The notes beneath the pieces were generated by a model. The model made no database searches, was not told the DNA's origin, and worked only from the letters and a program-made list of their open reading frames with translations. A stretch of DNA of 38,593 nucleotides from Candidatus Woesearchaeota archaeon. GTDB taxonomy: Archaea > Nanobdellota > Nanobdellia > Woesearchaeales > DSVV01. The stretch spans positions 1-38,593 of the forward strand of contig JAFGRM010000043.1 in NCBI GenBank assembly GCA_016935125.1, written 5' to 3'. Shown piece after piece: positions 1 to 8,510 of this stretch. The translations under genes and the position numbers were made by a program. Position 1 is the first letter of the stretch. Every line of letters starts with the position of its first letter.

Positions 1-81
1 AAACTTGATATAAATACAAGAAAATTAATTTAACTAACTAAAGATTAACTACTTAATGTTAGTTTATTTTACAACAAAAGA

Positions 82-89
82 TTTATATA
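82..89 (+). promoter_or_regulatory. TATA-like box for the first gene
   Basis: The AT-rich motif TTTATATA is centred about 27 nt before the ATG at 113, the spacing expected for an archaeal promoter driving a leaderless mRNA. This favours 113 over the upstream in-frame ATG at 56. A weaker TATA-like stretch lies at 7-15. Confidence 0.5.
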
Positions 90-112
90 CTAAATATGTT
101 AAAAGATTTTGC

Positions 113-406
113 ATGCATGATTATGAAGGCTTTATCAAACATGGCAACAGGATGCTGATCTACACGTATTCTACCAAGCACCTGCTGAAAAAAGATAAAG
201 TAAGGTTCTATTATGCCCTAAAAGGCAGGGATGGCAAATCTGGAGTCGTAAAGAGCATGAAGATTGTCCACCTTGGAAGGACTGTCCTCATGATCCACGA
301 ACGTTATGATGAAGATATCCAGCAGTTCATGAAAGTATGGAACCTGCCTTACACAAGAAGAAAAGCGGTTGTAGACGAAGAGTTAATGAGAGGTGGTCCT
401 CCATGA
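113..406 (+). CDS. Small basic protein of unknown function
   Basis: I do not recognise this 97-residue protein. It is rich in Lys, Arg, Tyr and His, has no membrane segment and no obvious catalytic motif, and is probably cytoplasmic. An in-frame ATG at 56 would add 19 residues, but that stretch is very AT-rich and contains the best TATA box, so I prefer ATG 113. The stop codon overlaps the start of the giant surface protein as ATGA at 403-406. This implies one mRNA and translational coupling. The last residues (RGGPP) are read from the Shine-Dalgarno sequence of the next gene. The partner gene suggests, but does not show, a role linked to the surface protein. Confidence 0.7.
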   Translation: MHDYEGFIKHGNRMLIYTYSTKHLLKKDKVRFYYALKGRDGKSGVVKSMKIVHLGRTVLMIHERYDEDIQQFMKVWNLPYTRRKAVVDEELMRGGPP

Positions 407-3400
407 AGCCCTCTTACTCCTCCATGAGAGATCATTCCATAACAACTGCAGGAATCATTGTGTTTATCTCAGTTACCCTCATGTTGGTTATCCTTGCATC
501 AGCTTCTGCAATCGCCATACAATACACAGTCTGCAGCACAGGATGCAACTTCACCACCATAACAGAAGGCCTTGATAACATCTCTGGCTCTGCAAACACG
601 CTCCTCATAAACGGGTCTGGATCCTATCAAATGGCAGGCACAACAACATCCCCTGTCAATGCCTCATCCAGCTCAGGCGCTATCGAGATCAGCGCCCATG
701 ATGTTGTCCTCGACTGCAACAACACAAACATCACAGGCAACAGCTCAGGATACGGCATCTATGCCTACGCAAGCAACATAACGATAAGGAACTGCAGGAT
801 CGACAGCTACGCATCAGGCATATTCCTAAATGATGTCAGCGGCAGCTCAAGCATCATCAATGACACCATATCCAGCTGCTCATACGGGATAAGGCTGACG
901 AACACAAACAGCTCAGCCATAGTTAGAAACACAATAAGCTCTGCACTGACAAGGGCGATCCTGTTCAACTCAGCAGTAAACAACAGTGTCATCAGCTCAG
1001 CCATAACATCATCTGCTGGCGATGTTGAATCTGCTGGCAGCGGGACTACAAACAGGCTAATCAACACGACATTCGACTCGACCAAGCTAACATTTTCTGA
1101 GAATGCCAATTTGTATGTAAACTGGTTCGTGACTGCATATATCAATGATTCATATGGCAACCCGGTAAACAACACGACAGTGAACATAACTGACACATAC
1201 TCTTCGGCAGTAAGCCTGCTCACTACAGACGCAGACGGATATACAGAGCAGGTAAACATAAGCCAGTACATGATAAACAATACAGGCAGGCTTTATTTTT
1301 CAAACCATACGTTCCATGCAGACAACGGGACAAGCTCGGCAACAGCAGCAGTGAACATAACAGGATCAATGACAGTGGGGCTGACATTTGATGTGATGGC
1401 AGCTTCTCTGAGCATAAATTACCCGCAGAACAACTCAAACCTCGGAAACGACACAGAATGGGTGATGCTGAACATAACGACAGATGAAGATGCATACTGC
1501 AGGTACAGCAACAGCAGCGAAAGCTTTAACTTCAGCTCAGAAGGACTTTTGTTCACGACAACCGGCGGGCCTGTGCACGGGATAAACTATTCAGGCCTTG
1601 CGCCGAACACCAACTATACTATATATTACAAGTGCAACGACAGCGCAGGAAATATCAACAGCCCGGGCATCATGCACAGGTTCAGCGTCAATATGACACC
1701 TGACACGAGCCTGCCTATAATAAGCAACATCTCGGCCGACAGGACAAACACCACTGCAACAATAATATGGGATACTGACGACATGAGCAACTCGACAGTC
1801 TATTATGGCACAAGCGCATCAGCACTGTCATCCAGCGCATCGAACTCGACCATCACAAGCGCACATTCAGTTACCTTAAGCGGGCTCTCATCAAACACTA
1901 CCTATTACTACAATGTAAGCTCATGCAACGCATTTGGCTACTGCAACACCTCAACCACAGGCAGTTTTACAACGCTTGACCTTACACCGCCAGTAATATC
2001 TGCTGTTAGCACTGCCGCAACATCTATCTATTCCGCAAGGATAACCTGGACCACTGAAGAGGGCGCGACAAGCACTGTCAGGTATGGGACAGCTTCAGGG
2101 ATCTATACTGCAACAGCAAGCAACTCAAGCATGCTTACAAGCCATTCTATGAACATCAGCGGCCTTGCAGCATCAACAACATATTATTACAGGGTGAACA
2201 GCACAGACGCAGACGGCAACAGCATAGAGAGCGGCGAATACAGCTTCTCGACACTTGCCGAGCCAGACTTGACAGCGCCGACAATAACATTTTCCATAAC
2301 AAATATGTCCACAGTCGCAGAGTGGAGAAACATCCTGTTGCAGGTCACGACAAACGAGGCGGCAACATGCATAGTTGACGCACAGAAGCTCGGGATTACT
2401 ACATCAACAGCTGACCTTGCCATGGCTTCATCATCATCGACAGGCTACCTTGTGCATACAAGGTATTTCAATGCAAGCGCTGACTCAGTAGGGATTGACA
2501 ATTATTTCACAGTCAAATGCACAGACTCAAACATGAACTCTGGGACAAACGTAATCTTCTTCAGGCTCTATGACACGACCCTGCCCACTCTTGCATTCAG
2601 TGCTCCCACTCCTCAAGACTCTGGGCACACAAGCAACCAGACACTTGCAGTAAGCGTCACTGCAGGCGAACCCCCTTATACAGGCTACCCAAAGATTAAG
2701 GTGGACAGCGCGGCTGCTGCATCCATGACAGCCGGCAGCGGGCTTGGCTACACATATACATCAGGGACCCAGGCAGAGGGGGACCATACGTTCATAGTCT
2801 CGATGCGCGACGCAAAGGGAAATGAGATAAACTATACAAGGACATATACCATAGATATCACAGAGCCGGAGATCACTGTATACTTTCCAGATGGAAAAAA
2901 GATAAAGAACTGCAACGAAGTCACGCTGAATGTCAGTCTTGATGAAGAGGGAAGCTGCGAATACGAGCTGTTCGAAGACCTTGAGGATGATTATGACGAC
3001 TGCGTAACAGATTGCGACGATGACTATGACGACTGCGTCGAAGATGCCAATGAAGAGGATACGACTGCTGAAAAGACAGCGGCAAAAGCCATATGCACAG
3101 ATGATAAGGAATCATGCGAAGAGACATGTGAAGATGACAGGTATGACAGCAAGAAAACAGGCTCATTGAAGCTTGAATACGGCATCTCTGACTGCTATGA
3201 CAACTGCGACGACCTTGAGGACGACTGCAAGGACGCATGCAGCGACACAAGGTCATTATGCTATGCTTCTGCATCTACAAGCGAGGCAAGGGAAGACTGC
3301 GAGGATGATTATGACGACTGCAAGGATGACTGCAGCGACGACCTGGATGACTGCATAGATGAATGCGACGACGAGGAGGAGTTCAATCTCTTCAAGAGCC

Positions 3401-5082
3401 TTGACACTACCTGCTTCTCAGACGGAAGCTACATGATAACATACTCCTGCCTGGACCTTGCCTTTAACCTGGTAGAGGAGAATGTCTCATTCGAGATCGA
3501 GGACACTACACCGCCTGTCATCCTATCTCAGGAGCCGAACGGCACGACGATTTACAGCTCATCTGCAACCCTCAGGGCATACACAAGCGAGGACTCATTA
3601 TGCAAGTTCTCAGAATCTGACAAGAGCTACGCTTCTATGGAATACTACTTCATCCAGACAGGCACTGCCCACAGCTTTACAATGAATAACCTAAATGACG
3701 GGGATTATACATATTACGTCAGGTGCAATGACACCAGAGGCAACGTGATGGCCTCTTCAGGCGTGATCAGGTTCACAATTGACTCAACTAGCATCTCGAG
3801 CAACCTCGCTGTCAAGTCATTCGCGACAATCGAGGCGAACACCTCTGCCACATTTAAGCCTGACAAGCCAGAGATCGCAATAACTGAGCTTGATATTATT
3901 CTAAACGAGAACGTCAACAACGCAAAGTTCAGCATAAGCAAGGCTGCTGACAGGGGATCTGTCCCTGCACCTGCTGACACGCCCTACCAATACATAAACA
4001 TCGAAAAAGAGGGTGTGATGAACAGCCAGATAAAAAGCATAATAATACAGTTCAAGGTCGACAAGGCCTGGCTCAGCTCAAACAGCCTCAATTCAGAGCA
4101 TATATACCTAAGCAAATACACCACGCAATGGAACGATATACCTACAACACAAGTAAGCGAAGACAGCGCATACTACTATTATGAGGCTGAGGTAAGCGAC
4201 CTGAGCTTCTTTGGCATAATGGCCAAAAAGCCTGTAGAGCAGGCCGCAGATCAGCAGGCAGCTGACAGCACACCTGGGCAGGCAGAAAAGATACCTGTAG
4301 ATGGAGACTCCTCTAATGCAGCAGCTGGAACAGGAGAAGAGAGCAAGGCTCCAGATGTCGAAGAGCCTGTCGAGATCAGCGACAAAGGAGGCTCATCGCT
4401 CCTTATATGGATACTCCTTTTGTGTGTTGTGGTTGTGGGAGGCGGTCTTGCCTTCTATTTTGTCTACATGCATAGACACCCCCAACAAGACTCCTCGGCA
4501 AGTCCGCAGATACAACCAACACGGGATTCTATGGCTGCAGCAGGCACAAGCCCTGTTGCAGCTGTTTCCTCCTCTTCTGAGGACACAGGTGCTTATGGAG
4601 GTTCCCTTTCTTCTGAGGGGCCTGATGAGGTTGCAGCATATATACATGAATCACTAAAGTCTGGCGCAGCCCCTGAGGATGTAAGAAGGATCCTTGTCGA
4701 AGCTGGCCATGATGAGAACAGGATTGACATGCTCTTGGACCAGGTCTCAGCCGACAATGCAGACAATGAGCTGGTGAACTACATCAGCGCATCTCTTGCA
4801 AGAGGACAAAAGCCTGATGATGTAATGAGCACGCTTGTTGATGCAGGCCATGACCCTGCAAACATCAAAGCATTGATGAATCCGCTAACAGAACATTATG
4901 AAAGGCTCTTTTCTGACAAGGAACTTGTAGACTATGTCTATAAGTGCCTGAGTGAAGGGCTTTCTGGCAAAGAGATAGAAAAGCTTCTTGTTGATGCAGG
5001 CCATCCTGCTGAAGACATGAAGATGCTCATAGATAAGGTAAAGAACGAAAGATGGTTTATCCAATCAGGCAGATCAGAATAA
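403..5082 (+). CDS. Giant membrane-anchored multi-domain surface protein
   Basis: This 1559-residue protein is exported and held in the membrane near its C-terminus. Visible parts in order: signal peptide (about 15-38); right-handed beta-helix-like region (60-226) rich in N-x-S/T sequons; Ig-like domain with paired Cys (339-430); two fibronectin-III-like domains with the STVYYGT and STVRYGT motifs (432-620); further Ig-like domains (623-850); an Asp/Cys-rich insertion (about 851-993); another Ig-like domain (1036-1130); a PGF-pre-PGF-like domain (about 1133-1277) with KAW and YYYYEAEV; a Ser/Ala/Glu linker; a membrane helix (about 1333-1357); and three cytoplasmic repeats of about 40 residues (1406-1550). 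The start at 403 is chosen because GAGGTGG lies just upstream and the ATGA overlaps the previous stop; an upstream ATG at 337 lacks both. Such proteins act as adhesins or cell-wall components; the ligand is unknown. Confidence 0.9.
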   Translation: MKPSYSSMRDHSITTAGIIVFISVTLMLVILASASAIAIQYTVCSTGCNFTTITEGLDNISGSANTLLINGSGSYQMAGTTTSPVNASSSSGAIEISAHDVVLDCNNTNITGNSSGYGIYAYASNITIRNCRIDSYASGIFLNDVSGSSSIINDTISSCSYGIRLTNTNSSAIVRNTISSALTRAILFNSAVNNSVISSAITSSAGDVESAGSGTTNRLINTTFDSTKLTFSENANLYVNWFVTAYINDSYGNPVNNTTVNITDTYSSAVSLLTTDADGYTEQVNISQYMINNTGRLYFSNHTFHADNGTSSATAAVNITGSMTVGLTFDVMAASLSINYPQNNSNLGNDTEWVMLNITTDEDAYCRYSNSSESFNFSSEGLLFTTTGGPVHGINYSGLAPNTNYTIYYKCNDSAGNINSPGIMHRFSVNMTPDTSLPIISNISADRTNTTATIIWDTDDMSNSTVYYGTSASALSSSASNSTITSAHSVTLSGLSSNTTYYYNVSSCNAFGYCNTSTTGSFTTLDLTPPVISAVSTAATSIYSARITWTTEEGATSTVRYGTASGIYTATASNSSMLTSHSMNISGLAASTTYYYRVNSTDADGNSIESGEYSFSTLAEPDLTAPTITFSITNMSTVAEWRNILLQVTTNEAATCIVDAQKLGITTSTADLAMASSSSTGYLVHTRYFNASADSVGIDNYFTVKCTDSNMNSGTNVIFFRLYDTTLPTLAFSAPTPQDSGHTSNQTLAVSVTAGEPPYTGYPKIKVDSAAAASMTAGSGLGYTYTSGTQAEGDHTFIVSMRDAKGNEINYTRTYTIDITEPEITVYFPDGKKIKNCNEVTLNVSLDEEGSCEYELFEDLEDDYDDCVTDCDDDYDDCVEDANEEDTTAEKTAAKAICTDDKESCEETCEDDRYDSKKTGSLKLEYGISDCYDNCDDLEDDCKDACSDTRSLCYASASTSEAREDCEDDYDDCKDDCSDDLDDCIDECDDEEEFNLFKSLDTTCFSDGSYMITYSCLDLAFNLVEENVSFEIEDTTPPVILSQEPNGTTIYSSSATLRAYTSEDSLCKFSESDKSYASMEYYFIQTGTAHSFTMNNLNDGDYTYYVRCNDTRGNVMASSGVIRFTIDSTSISSNLAVKSFATIEANTSATFKPDKPEIAITELDIILNENVNNAKFSISKAADRGSVPAPADTPYQYINIEKEGVMNSQIKSIIIQFKVDKAWLSSNSLNSEHIYLSKYTTQWNDIPTTQVSEDSAYYYYEAEVSDLSFFGIMAKKPVEQAADQQAADSTPGQAEKIPVDGDSSNAAAGTGEESKAPDVEEPVEISDKGGSSLLIWILLLCVVVVGGGLAFYFVYMHRHPQQDSSASPQIQPTRDSMAAAGTSPVAAVSSSSEDTGAYGGSLSSEGPDEVAAYIHESLKSGAAPEDVRRILVEAGHDENRIDMLLDQVSADNADNELVNYISASLARGQKPDDVMSTLVDAGHDPANIKALMNPLTEHYERLFSDKELVDYVYKCLSEGLSGKEIEKLLVDAGHPAEDMKMLIDKVKNERWFIQSGRSE

Positions 5083-5297
5083 GAAAACCAGAATGGAAAA
5101 ACAAGAATAAGAAAACCAAACTGGAAGAACCAGACCAAGAGAGGAAAATAACCTAAGAATCCTCTTAAAATCTTCTTAACCCGCACCTTTGCATCTCTAT
5201 CTATTCTATTATTCTGCCAAACCTTGATTAGGTTAGTGAGGATTAGTGTAGATATTATGTTAGAGAGGACAATAATGATACAGACTGCAACAGACAT
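4938..5297 (-). CDS. Possible small two-helix membrane protein, antisense at its 3' end
   Basis: This reading frame could encode 119 residues with two hydrophobic stretches (about 2-25 and 48-72) separated by a basic segment (KVWQNNRIDRDAKVRVKK). GAGGT lies about 8 nt before the ATG, and an AT-rich TATA-like motif near 5325 is correctly spaced. Against it, the last 145 nt run antisense to the end of the giant surface protein gene, and part of the second helix is read from a direct repeat (AATAAGAAAACCA) at about 5082-5130. If it is not a gene, the 299-nt gap 5083-5381 holds only this repeat and the promoter of the next gene. Confidence 0.3.
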   Translation of the reverse strand: MSVAVCIIIVLSNIISTLILTNLIKVWQNNRIDRDAKVRVKKILRGFLGYFPLLVWFFQFGFLILVFPFWFSYSDLPDWINHLSFFTLSMSIFMSSAGWPASTRSFSISLPESPSLRHL

Positions 5298-5381
5298 ACA
5301 CTGTTACCTCTAAAGAATGCTACATAAAGTTTTAATAATAATGCAGTTATAATGATTTAAAGTTTTTGTAGTGGTGGTAAT

Positions 5382-6245
5382 ATGGGGCTTTTTGGATTTG
5401 GAAAGAAAAAGAATGAAGAGCAAGCATCTCAGCCAGACAGCAATGTGAATATGCTTGACCCACCTCCAGCGCCTGCAGAGATGGGTACGTTTGGAAAGAT
5501 AGAAGATACAAGATCAGGCATGGATCCTATATTTTCTGAGGTGGAGCAGACAGCAGTAGACAAGCAGTTCCAGACCCCTGAAGAGTTGCCGACAGACTTC
5601 CTGCCAGATGAGATCAGTGTAGAAAATCCAGAGCCTATGCCTGAATCGGATGAGATAAGTAGCAATCAAGCAGCACCACAAGAGCCAGGTCCAGAGCTAG
5701 CTGCACTCCAGAAGGAACCTGCTGCCACACAGCTTGGAGAGCTTAATCAAGAACCATCATCAGCAGGAGCAATTGAAATTGAAGGCAAAGAAGGTACAGC
5801 TGGCGTAGCACAGGCACCAAGAGACATAGAAGCAGTCCAGCTATTCAAAGGGAAAGACCATGGTTACGATGAGCCGGCCATGCCCGGCGAGCTGCCAAAA
5901 TATGAGCCTACCACATCAAACTTTGACATCAAGAACGAGATTATGTCTGAGATCAGGTCAGCAAAAGACTTTGAGAACCATATCCAGAACATCAAGGCAA
6001 CAGTTGACCAGGACAGCTTCAACAGATTCAAAAGAACACCTTATCTAAACTATAACCAGTTCAAGGAGATGGTCAATGTAATCAACTCCATCAGTTCAGA
6101 ATCACAGGTCGGACAGGACGCAATTCTCAGGATCATCGAGATAAATAAGGACATGGATTCCTATTACAGGTCATGGCGTGAAGACCTTGATTATTTTGAG
6201 AAAAAGATAATTAAGCTGGATGGAGTAATATACAAAGGTGATTAG
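5382..6245 (+). CDS. Acidic, partly disordered protein with C-terminal coiled coil
   Basis: This 287-residue protein is not one I recognise. It begins MGLFGFGKKK, a short Gly/Phe/Lys head that could touch a membrane or partner. A Pro/Glu/Gln-rich, probably disordered acidic region follows to about residue 180. The Lys/Asp-rich C-terminus (about 185-287) is predicted helical and coiled-coil-like. GTGGTGG lies 4 nt before the ATG and serves as ribosome binding site. It heads a tight three-gene set: the next start is 2 nt after its stop, and a third gene follows 14 nt later. No enzymatic motif is visible. The architecture suggests a scaffold or adaptor, which is inference only. Confidence 0.8.
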   Translation: MGLFGFGKKKNEEQASQPDSNVNMLDPPPAPAEMGTFGKIEDTRSGMDPIFSEVEQTAVDKQFQTPEELPTDFLPDEISVENPEPMPESDEISSNQAAPQEPGPELAALQKEPAATQLGELNQEPSSAGAIEIEGKEGTAGVAQAPRDIEAVQLFKGKDHGYDEPAMPGELPKYEPTTSNFDIKNEIMSEIRSAKDFENHIQNIKATVDQDSFNRFKRTPYLNYNQFKEMVNVINSISSESQVGQDAILRIIEINKDMDSYYRSWREDLDYFEKKIIKLDGVIYKGD

Positions 6246-6247
6246 AA

Positions 6248-6487
6248 ATGGTCGATTCAGATGTTCATGAACAAGCGGTTTTTGTCAAGATAGATGAATA
6301 CAAAGAAGTTATTGATTTGTTTGAGAAGCTAAGGACTAAACTTGCCCAGGCAAAAGACACACTCAATAAGATTGTTGAACTCAAAAAAGAGGAGCAGACC
6401 GAGATTGACCTATGGAACAACAGCATAAAAGAGATAGAGAAGAAGCTGCATTTCATAGACCAAACACTAGGCGAAACAGAGAATTAA
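6248..6487 (+). CDS. Small coiled-coil protein
   Basis: This 79-residue protein is almost entirely helical with heptad-like hydrophobic spacing (VFVKIDEYKEVIDLF, then LAQAKDTLNKIVELKKEE). It has no membrane segment, Cys or catalytic motif. It starts 2 nt after the preceding stop and lies 14 nt before the next start, so the three proteins are very likely made together and may form a hetero-oligomeric coiled-coil complex. Function unknown. Confidence 0.8.
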   Translation: MVDSDVHEQAVFVKIDEYKEVIDLFEKLRTKLAQAKDTLNKIVELKKEEQTEIDLWNNSIKEIEKKLHFIDQTLGETEN

Positions 6488-6501
6488 TGAGGTTTTAGTA
6501 T

Positions 6502-6903
6502 ATGACAAGCCAAAATGAGATCTTTTACGTGCGAATAAGCGACAGCAAAAAAGTCAGGAAGACTCTGCTTGAGGCATCAAGAGAAATTATACTTATCCTG
6601 CAGAGATATGAGATGTTCAAGCGGCTGCGAGAAGCAAAACTAGAACTCATGGAAGACCTGTCAAACCAGTTCAAGGAAATCCATGAGATCACATCAAAGA
6701 TGAAGATAGAGATGCCTAAAGTCAAGTTTGCACATCAGGCTAAAACAAAGAATATCAAACCTGCTCAGGAAAAAGAGGTAATTCCTAAGGCAAAAGCTCC
6801 CAGGGCAAAGAAGCATAATCTTGAGAAGGAAGAGGAAGCTGAACTAAAAAGGCTTGAAGTTGCAATAAATGAAATAGAGAAAAGGCTTGAGAAGATGAAC
6901 TGA
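6502..6903 (+). CDS. Lys/Glu-rich helical protein, last of the coiled-coil set
   Basis: This 133-residue protein has an N-terminal helical domain (1-75, with FYVRISDSKKVRKTLLEASR), a basic Lys/Ala/Pro-rich linker (about 76-106), and a C-terminal Glu/Lys helix ending in EIEKRLEKMN. GAGGT at 6490-6494 lies upstream of the ATG. Together with its two upstream neighbours it looks like part of a small cytoplasmic scaffold. I cannot assign a family. The AT-rich gap that follows (6904-7033) holds the tRNA-Leu promoter, with TTTTATAAA at about 6988-6996. Confidence 0.8.
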   Translation: MTSQNEIFYVRISDSKKVRKTLLEASREIILILQRYEMFKRLREAKLELMEDLSNQFKEIHEITSKMKIEMPKVKFAHQAKTKNIKPAQEKEVIPKAKAPRAKKHNLEKEEEAELKRLEVAINEIEKRLEKMN

Positions 6904-7033
6904 TTGCTATTTCTTATTTTCTGTTTCTCAATATAATTTTATATATTTATCGATTAGACAGGATTAAAGGTTAACACTTTTCAATAATTTTATAAACTAT
7001 TTGCGGGTTCTGGACTTAACCAAACCTTATCTT

Positions 7034-7174
7034 GCGGGGGTGCCGGAGTGGCCAAACGGGACAGACTCAAGGCATTTGAGTGCAGAGTGCTGCAGGATGC
7101 AGTTCGATGAAGATATCATTTGTGGGCCATCTGTTGGCTTAGTGCCTACGAGGGTTCGAACCCCTTCCCCCGCA
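7034..7174 (+). tRNA. tRNA-Leu(CAA) with a 57-nt intron
   Basis: Acceptor strands GCGGGGG (7034-7040) and CCCCCGC (7167-7173) pair, with discriminator A 7174 and no encoded CCA. The long variable arm marks a class II tRNA, and the T-arm carries TTCGAAC. The anticodon stem is ACAGA (7061-7065) with TCTGT (7130-7134), and the anticodon CAA is 7068-7070. The intron runs 7072-7128, between positions 37 and 38. A canonical bulge-helix-bulge forms: bulge A7070 G7071 G7072, four pairs (C7066-G7126, T7067.G7125, C7068-G7124, A7069-T7123), bulge C7127 C7128 A7129. This is the substrate of the archaeal splicing endonuclease. Confidence 0.93.
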
Positions 7175-7388
7175 CCTTAACCTTTTATTCTAACAGTGCT
7201 CTACACAATATTTGTGTAGTATTCAGTACTCTATACATAATATTCTTGTGGTTCTCTGATAGGCTAAAACAGAAGCAGACTACCTGTCCGAAAAAGGGAA
7301 ACTGAAAACAATGGCAAAAATTGCCGACAGCCAAAAAAAACAGGCATATCCAATACATTTTAATATCAGAATGCTGGATTTTATTATC

Positions 7389-8084
7389 ATGACAATAAAA
7401 GAGAACCTCGATAAGGTATATGACAAGATCAGGGCAGCAGCTGAAAGGTCAGGAAGAAAGGCAGAAGATATAATGCTTGTTGTCGTAACAAAAAGCGCGA
7501 CAGCAGAGCAGGTTGATGAAGCGATTGGCTGCGGAGCAGCTGTTATAGCAGAAAACAGGATTCAGGCAGCAGAAGATAAGTTCAGGTCGCTTGACAGCCT
7601 GACTAAAAAAGGAAAAGCGCCTGCCCCGGAAAAGCACATGATCGGTCACCTGCAGACAAACAAGGTCAAGGCTGCAGTCAGGCTTTTTGACCTTATCCAG
7701 TCTGTAGACAGCATAAGGCTTGCAGAAGAAATCGACAGGAGAGCCAGTGACATAGGCAGGGAGATGCCTGTATTTATCGAGATAAACCTATCAGGCGAAG
7801 AACAGAGGTATGGCATCCGACCAGAGGATCTAGATGCGTTCTACAAGAGCCTATCAAGGCTGAAAAATCTCAAGGTCACTGGCCTTATGGGCATTGCACC
7901 GCACATCCTTCCTGAAAAGACCAGACCGTATTTCAGAAGGATCAAGAAGCTTTTTGACAGGCTCGGGCTAAGATGGCTCTCTATAGGGATGAGCAATGAT
8001 TATGAGATAGCAATAGAAGAAGGCTCTAACATGGTCAGGATAGGGACTGCAATATTTGCTGAACAAGAGAGACAAGCCATGTAA
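7389..8084 (+). CDS. yggS: PLP-binding homeostasis protein, YggS/PROSC family
   Basis: This family binds pyridoxal 5'-phosphate in a TIM-barrel-like fold and buffers the vitamin B6 pool; it is not a true racemase. Family landmarks are all present: the PLP lysine in VVVTKSATAEQ, AENRIQ, MIGHLQTNKVK, SVDSIRLAEEI, the Gly-Ile of EEQRYGI, GLMGIAP, and SIGMSNDYEIAIEEGSNMVRIGTAIF near the end. The frame is open from 7311, but family members start at the equivalent of MTIKENLDKVYDKI, and a TATA-like TTTTAATAT at about 7358-7366 fits a leaderless start at 7389. That gives 231 residues, the usual size. An ATG at 7371 is an alternative. Confidence 0.93.
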   Translation: MTIKENLDKVYDKIRAAAERSGRKAEDIMLVVVTKSATAEQVDEAIGCGAAVIAENRIQAAEDKFRSLDSLTKKGKAPAPEKHMIGHLQTNKVKAAVRLFDLIQSVDSIRLAEEIDRRASDIGREMPVFIEINLSGEEQRYGIRPEDLDAFYKSLSRLKNLKVTGLMGIAPHILPEKTRPYFRRIKKLFDRLGLRWLSIGMSNDYEIAIEEGSNMVRIGTAIFAEQERQAM

Positions 8085-8156
8085 AAACTATCTGGCAGCC
8101 ATCTCCAACATCTAATCTTATACACACAAATTCTTGCATACATATAGAAGAATAAC

Positions 8157-8244
8157 CTAAATACTACTAAACATACACATAAATATTACTAAACATACAC
8201 ATAAATATTACTAAACATACACATAAATACTACTACACATACAA
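8157..8244. repeat. Four tandem 22-bp repeats
   Basis: Four head-to-tail units begin at 8157, 8179, 8201 and 8223. The middle two are identical; the outer two differ at a few positions. The unit contains ATAAATATTACTAAACATAC. It fills the gap between the PLP protein and the 53-residue gene and encodes nothing evident. Confidence 0.9.
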
Positions 8245-8287
8245 TAGAAATGAGTATTCCAATATAGACTTTGGACTTCCAATATAC

Positions 8288-8295
8288 TTTTAAAA
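8288..8295 (+). promoter_or_regulatory. TATA-like box for the 53-residue gene
   Basis: TTTTAAAA is centred 28 nt before the ATG at 8319, matching a leaderless archaeal promoter. Confidence 0.55.
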
Positions 8296-8318
8296 GCATA
8301 TCAAAAAGATAGTTGCCT

Positions 8319-8480
8319 ATGAAAGACGAAAATGAAAAATTTGTAAATTTTATGCTTGACAGCGCAAAAAAGAAATTTGATCCTATGCCTCCTGAGAAAA
8401 GACGCGAGCTCACTGATGAAGAGCAGGAAAACGTCGACAATTTCCTAAAGGACCTCAAGCGTGGAATAATAAACAGGTGA
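8319..8480 (+). CDS. Small charged protein, 53 residues
   Basis: The frame starts MKDENEKFVNFMLDSAKKKF and ends FLKDLKRGIINR. It is highly charged and predicted helical, with a central MPPEKRRELTDEEQENVD segment and no Cys or membrane helix. A TATA-like box sits at the right distance for a leaderless start, and base use looks coding. It converges with the tgt gene, leaving 30 nt between their ends. Function unknown. Confidence 0.65.
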   Translation: MKDENEKFVNFMLDSAKKKFDPMPPEKRRELTDEEQENVDNFLKDLKRGIINR

Positions 8481-8510
8481 TTCATGAGCAAATGCTCACA
8501 TATGGTCTTC

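Noticed and set aside
337-402. Longer N-terminus for the giant surface protein
   Set aside because: The ATG at 403 has a strong ribosome binding site and puts the signal peptide near the N-terminus; the extension would bury it.
8157-8244. Iteron-type plasmid origin
   Set aside because: Repeats are 22 bp as in iterons, but there is no Rep gene and the neighbours are chromosomal housekeeping genes.
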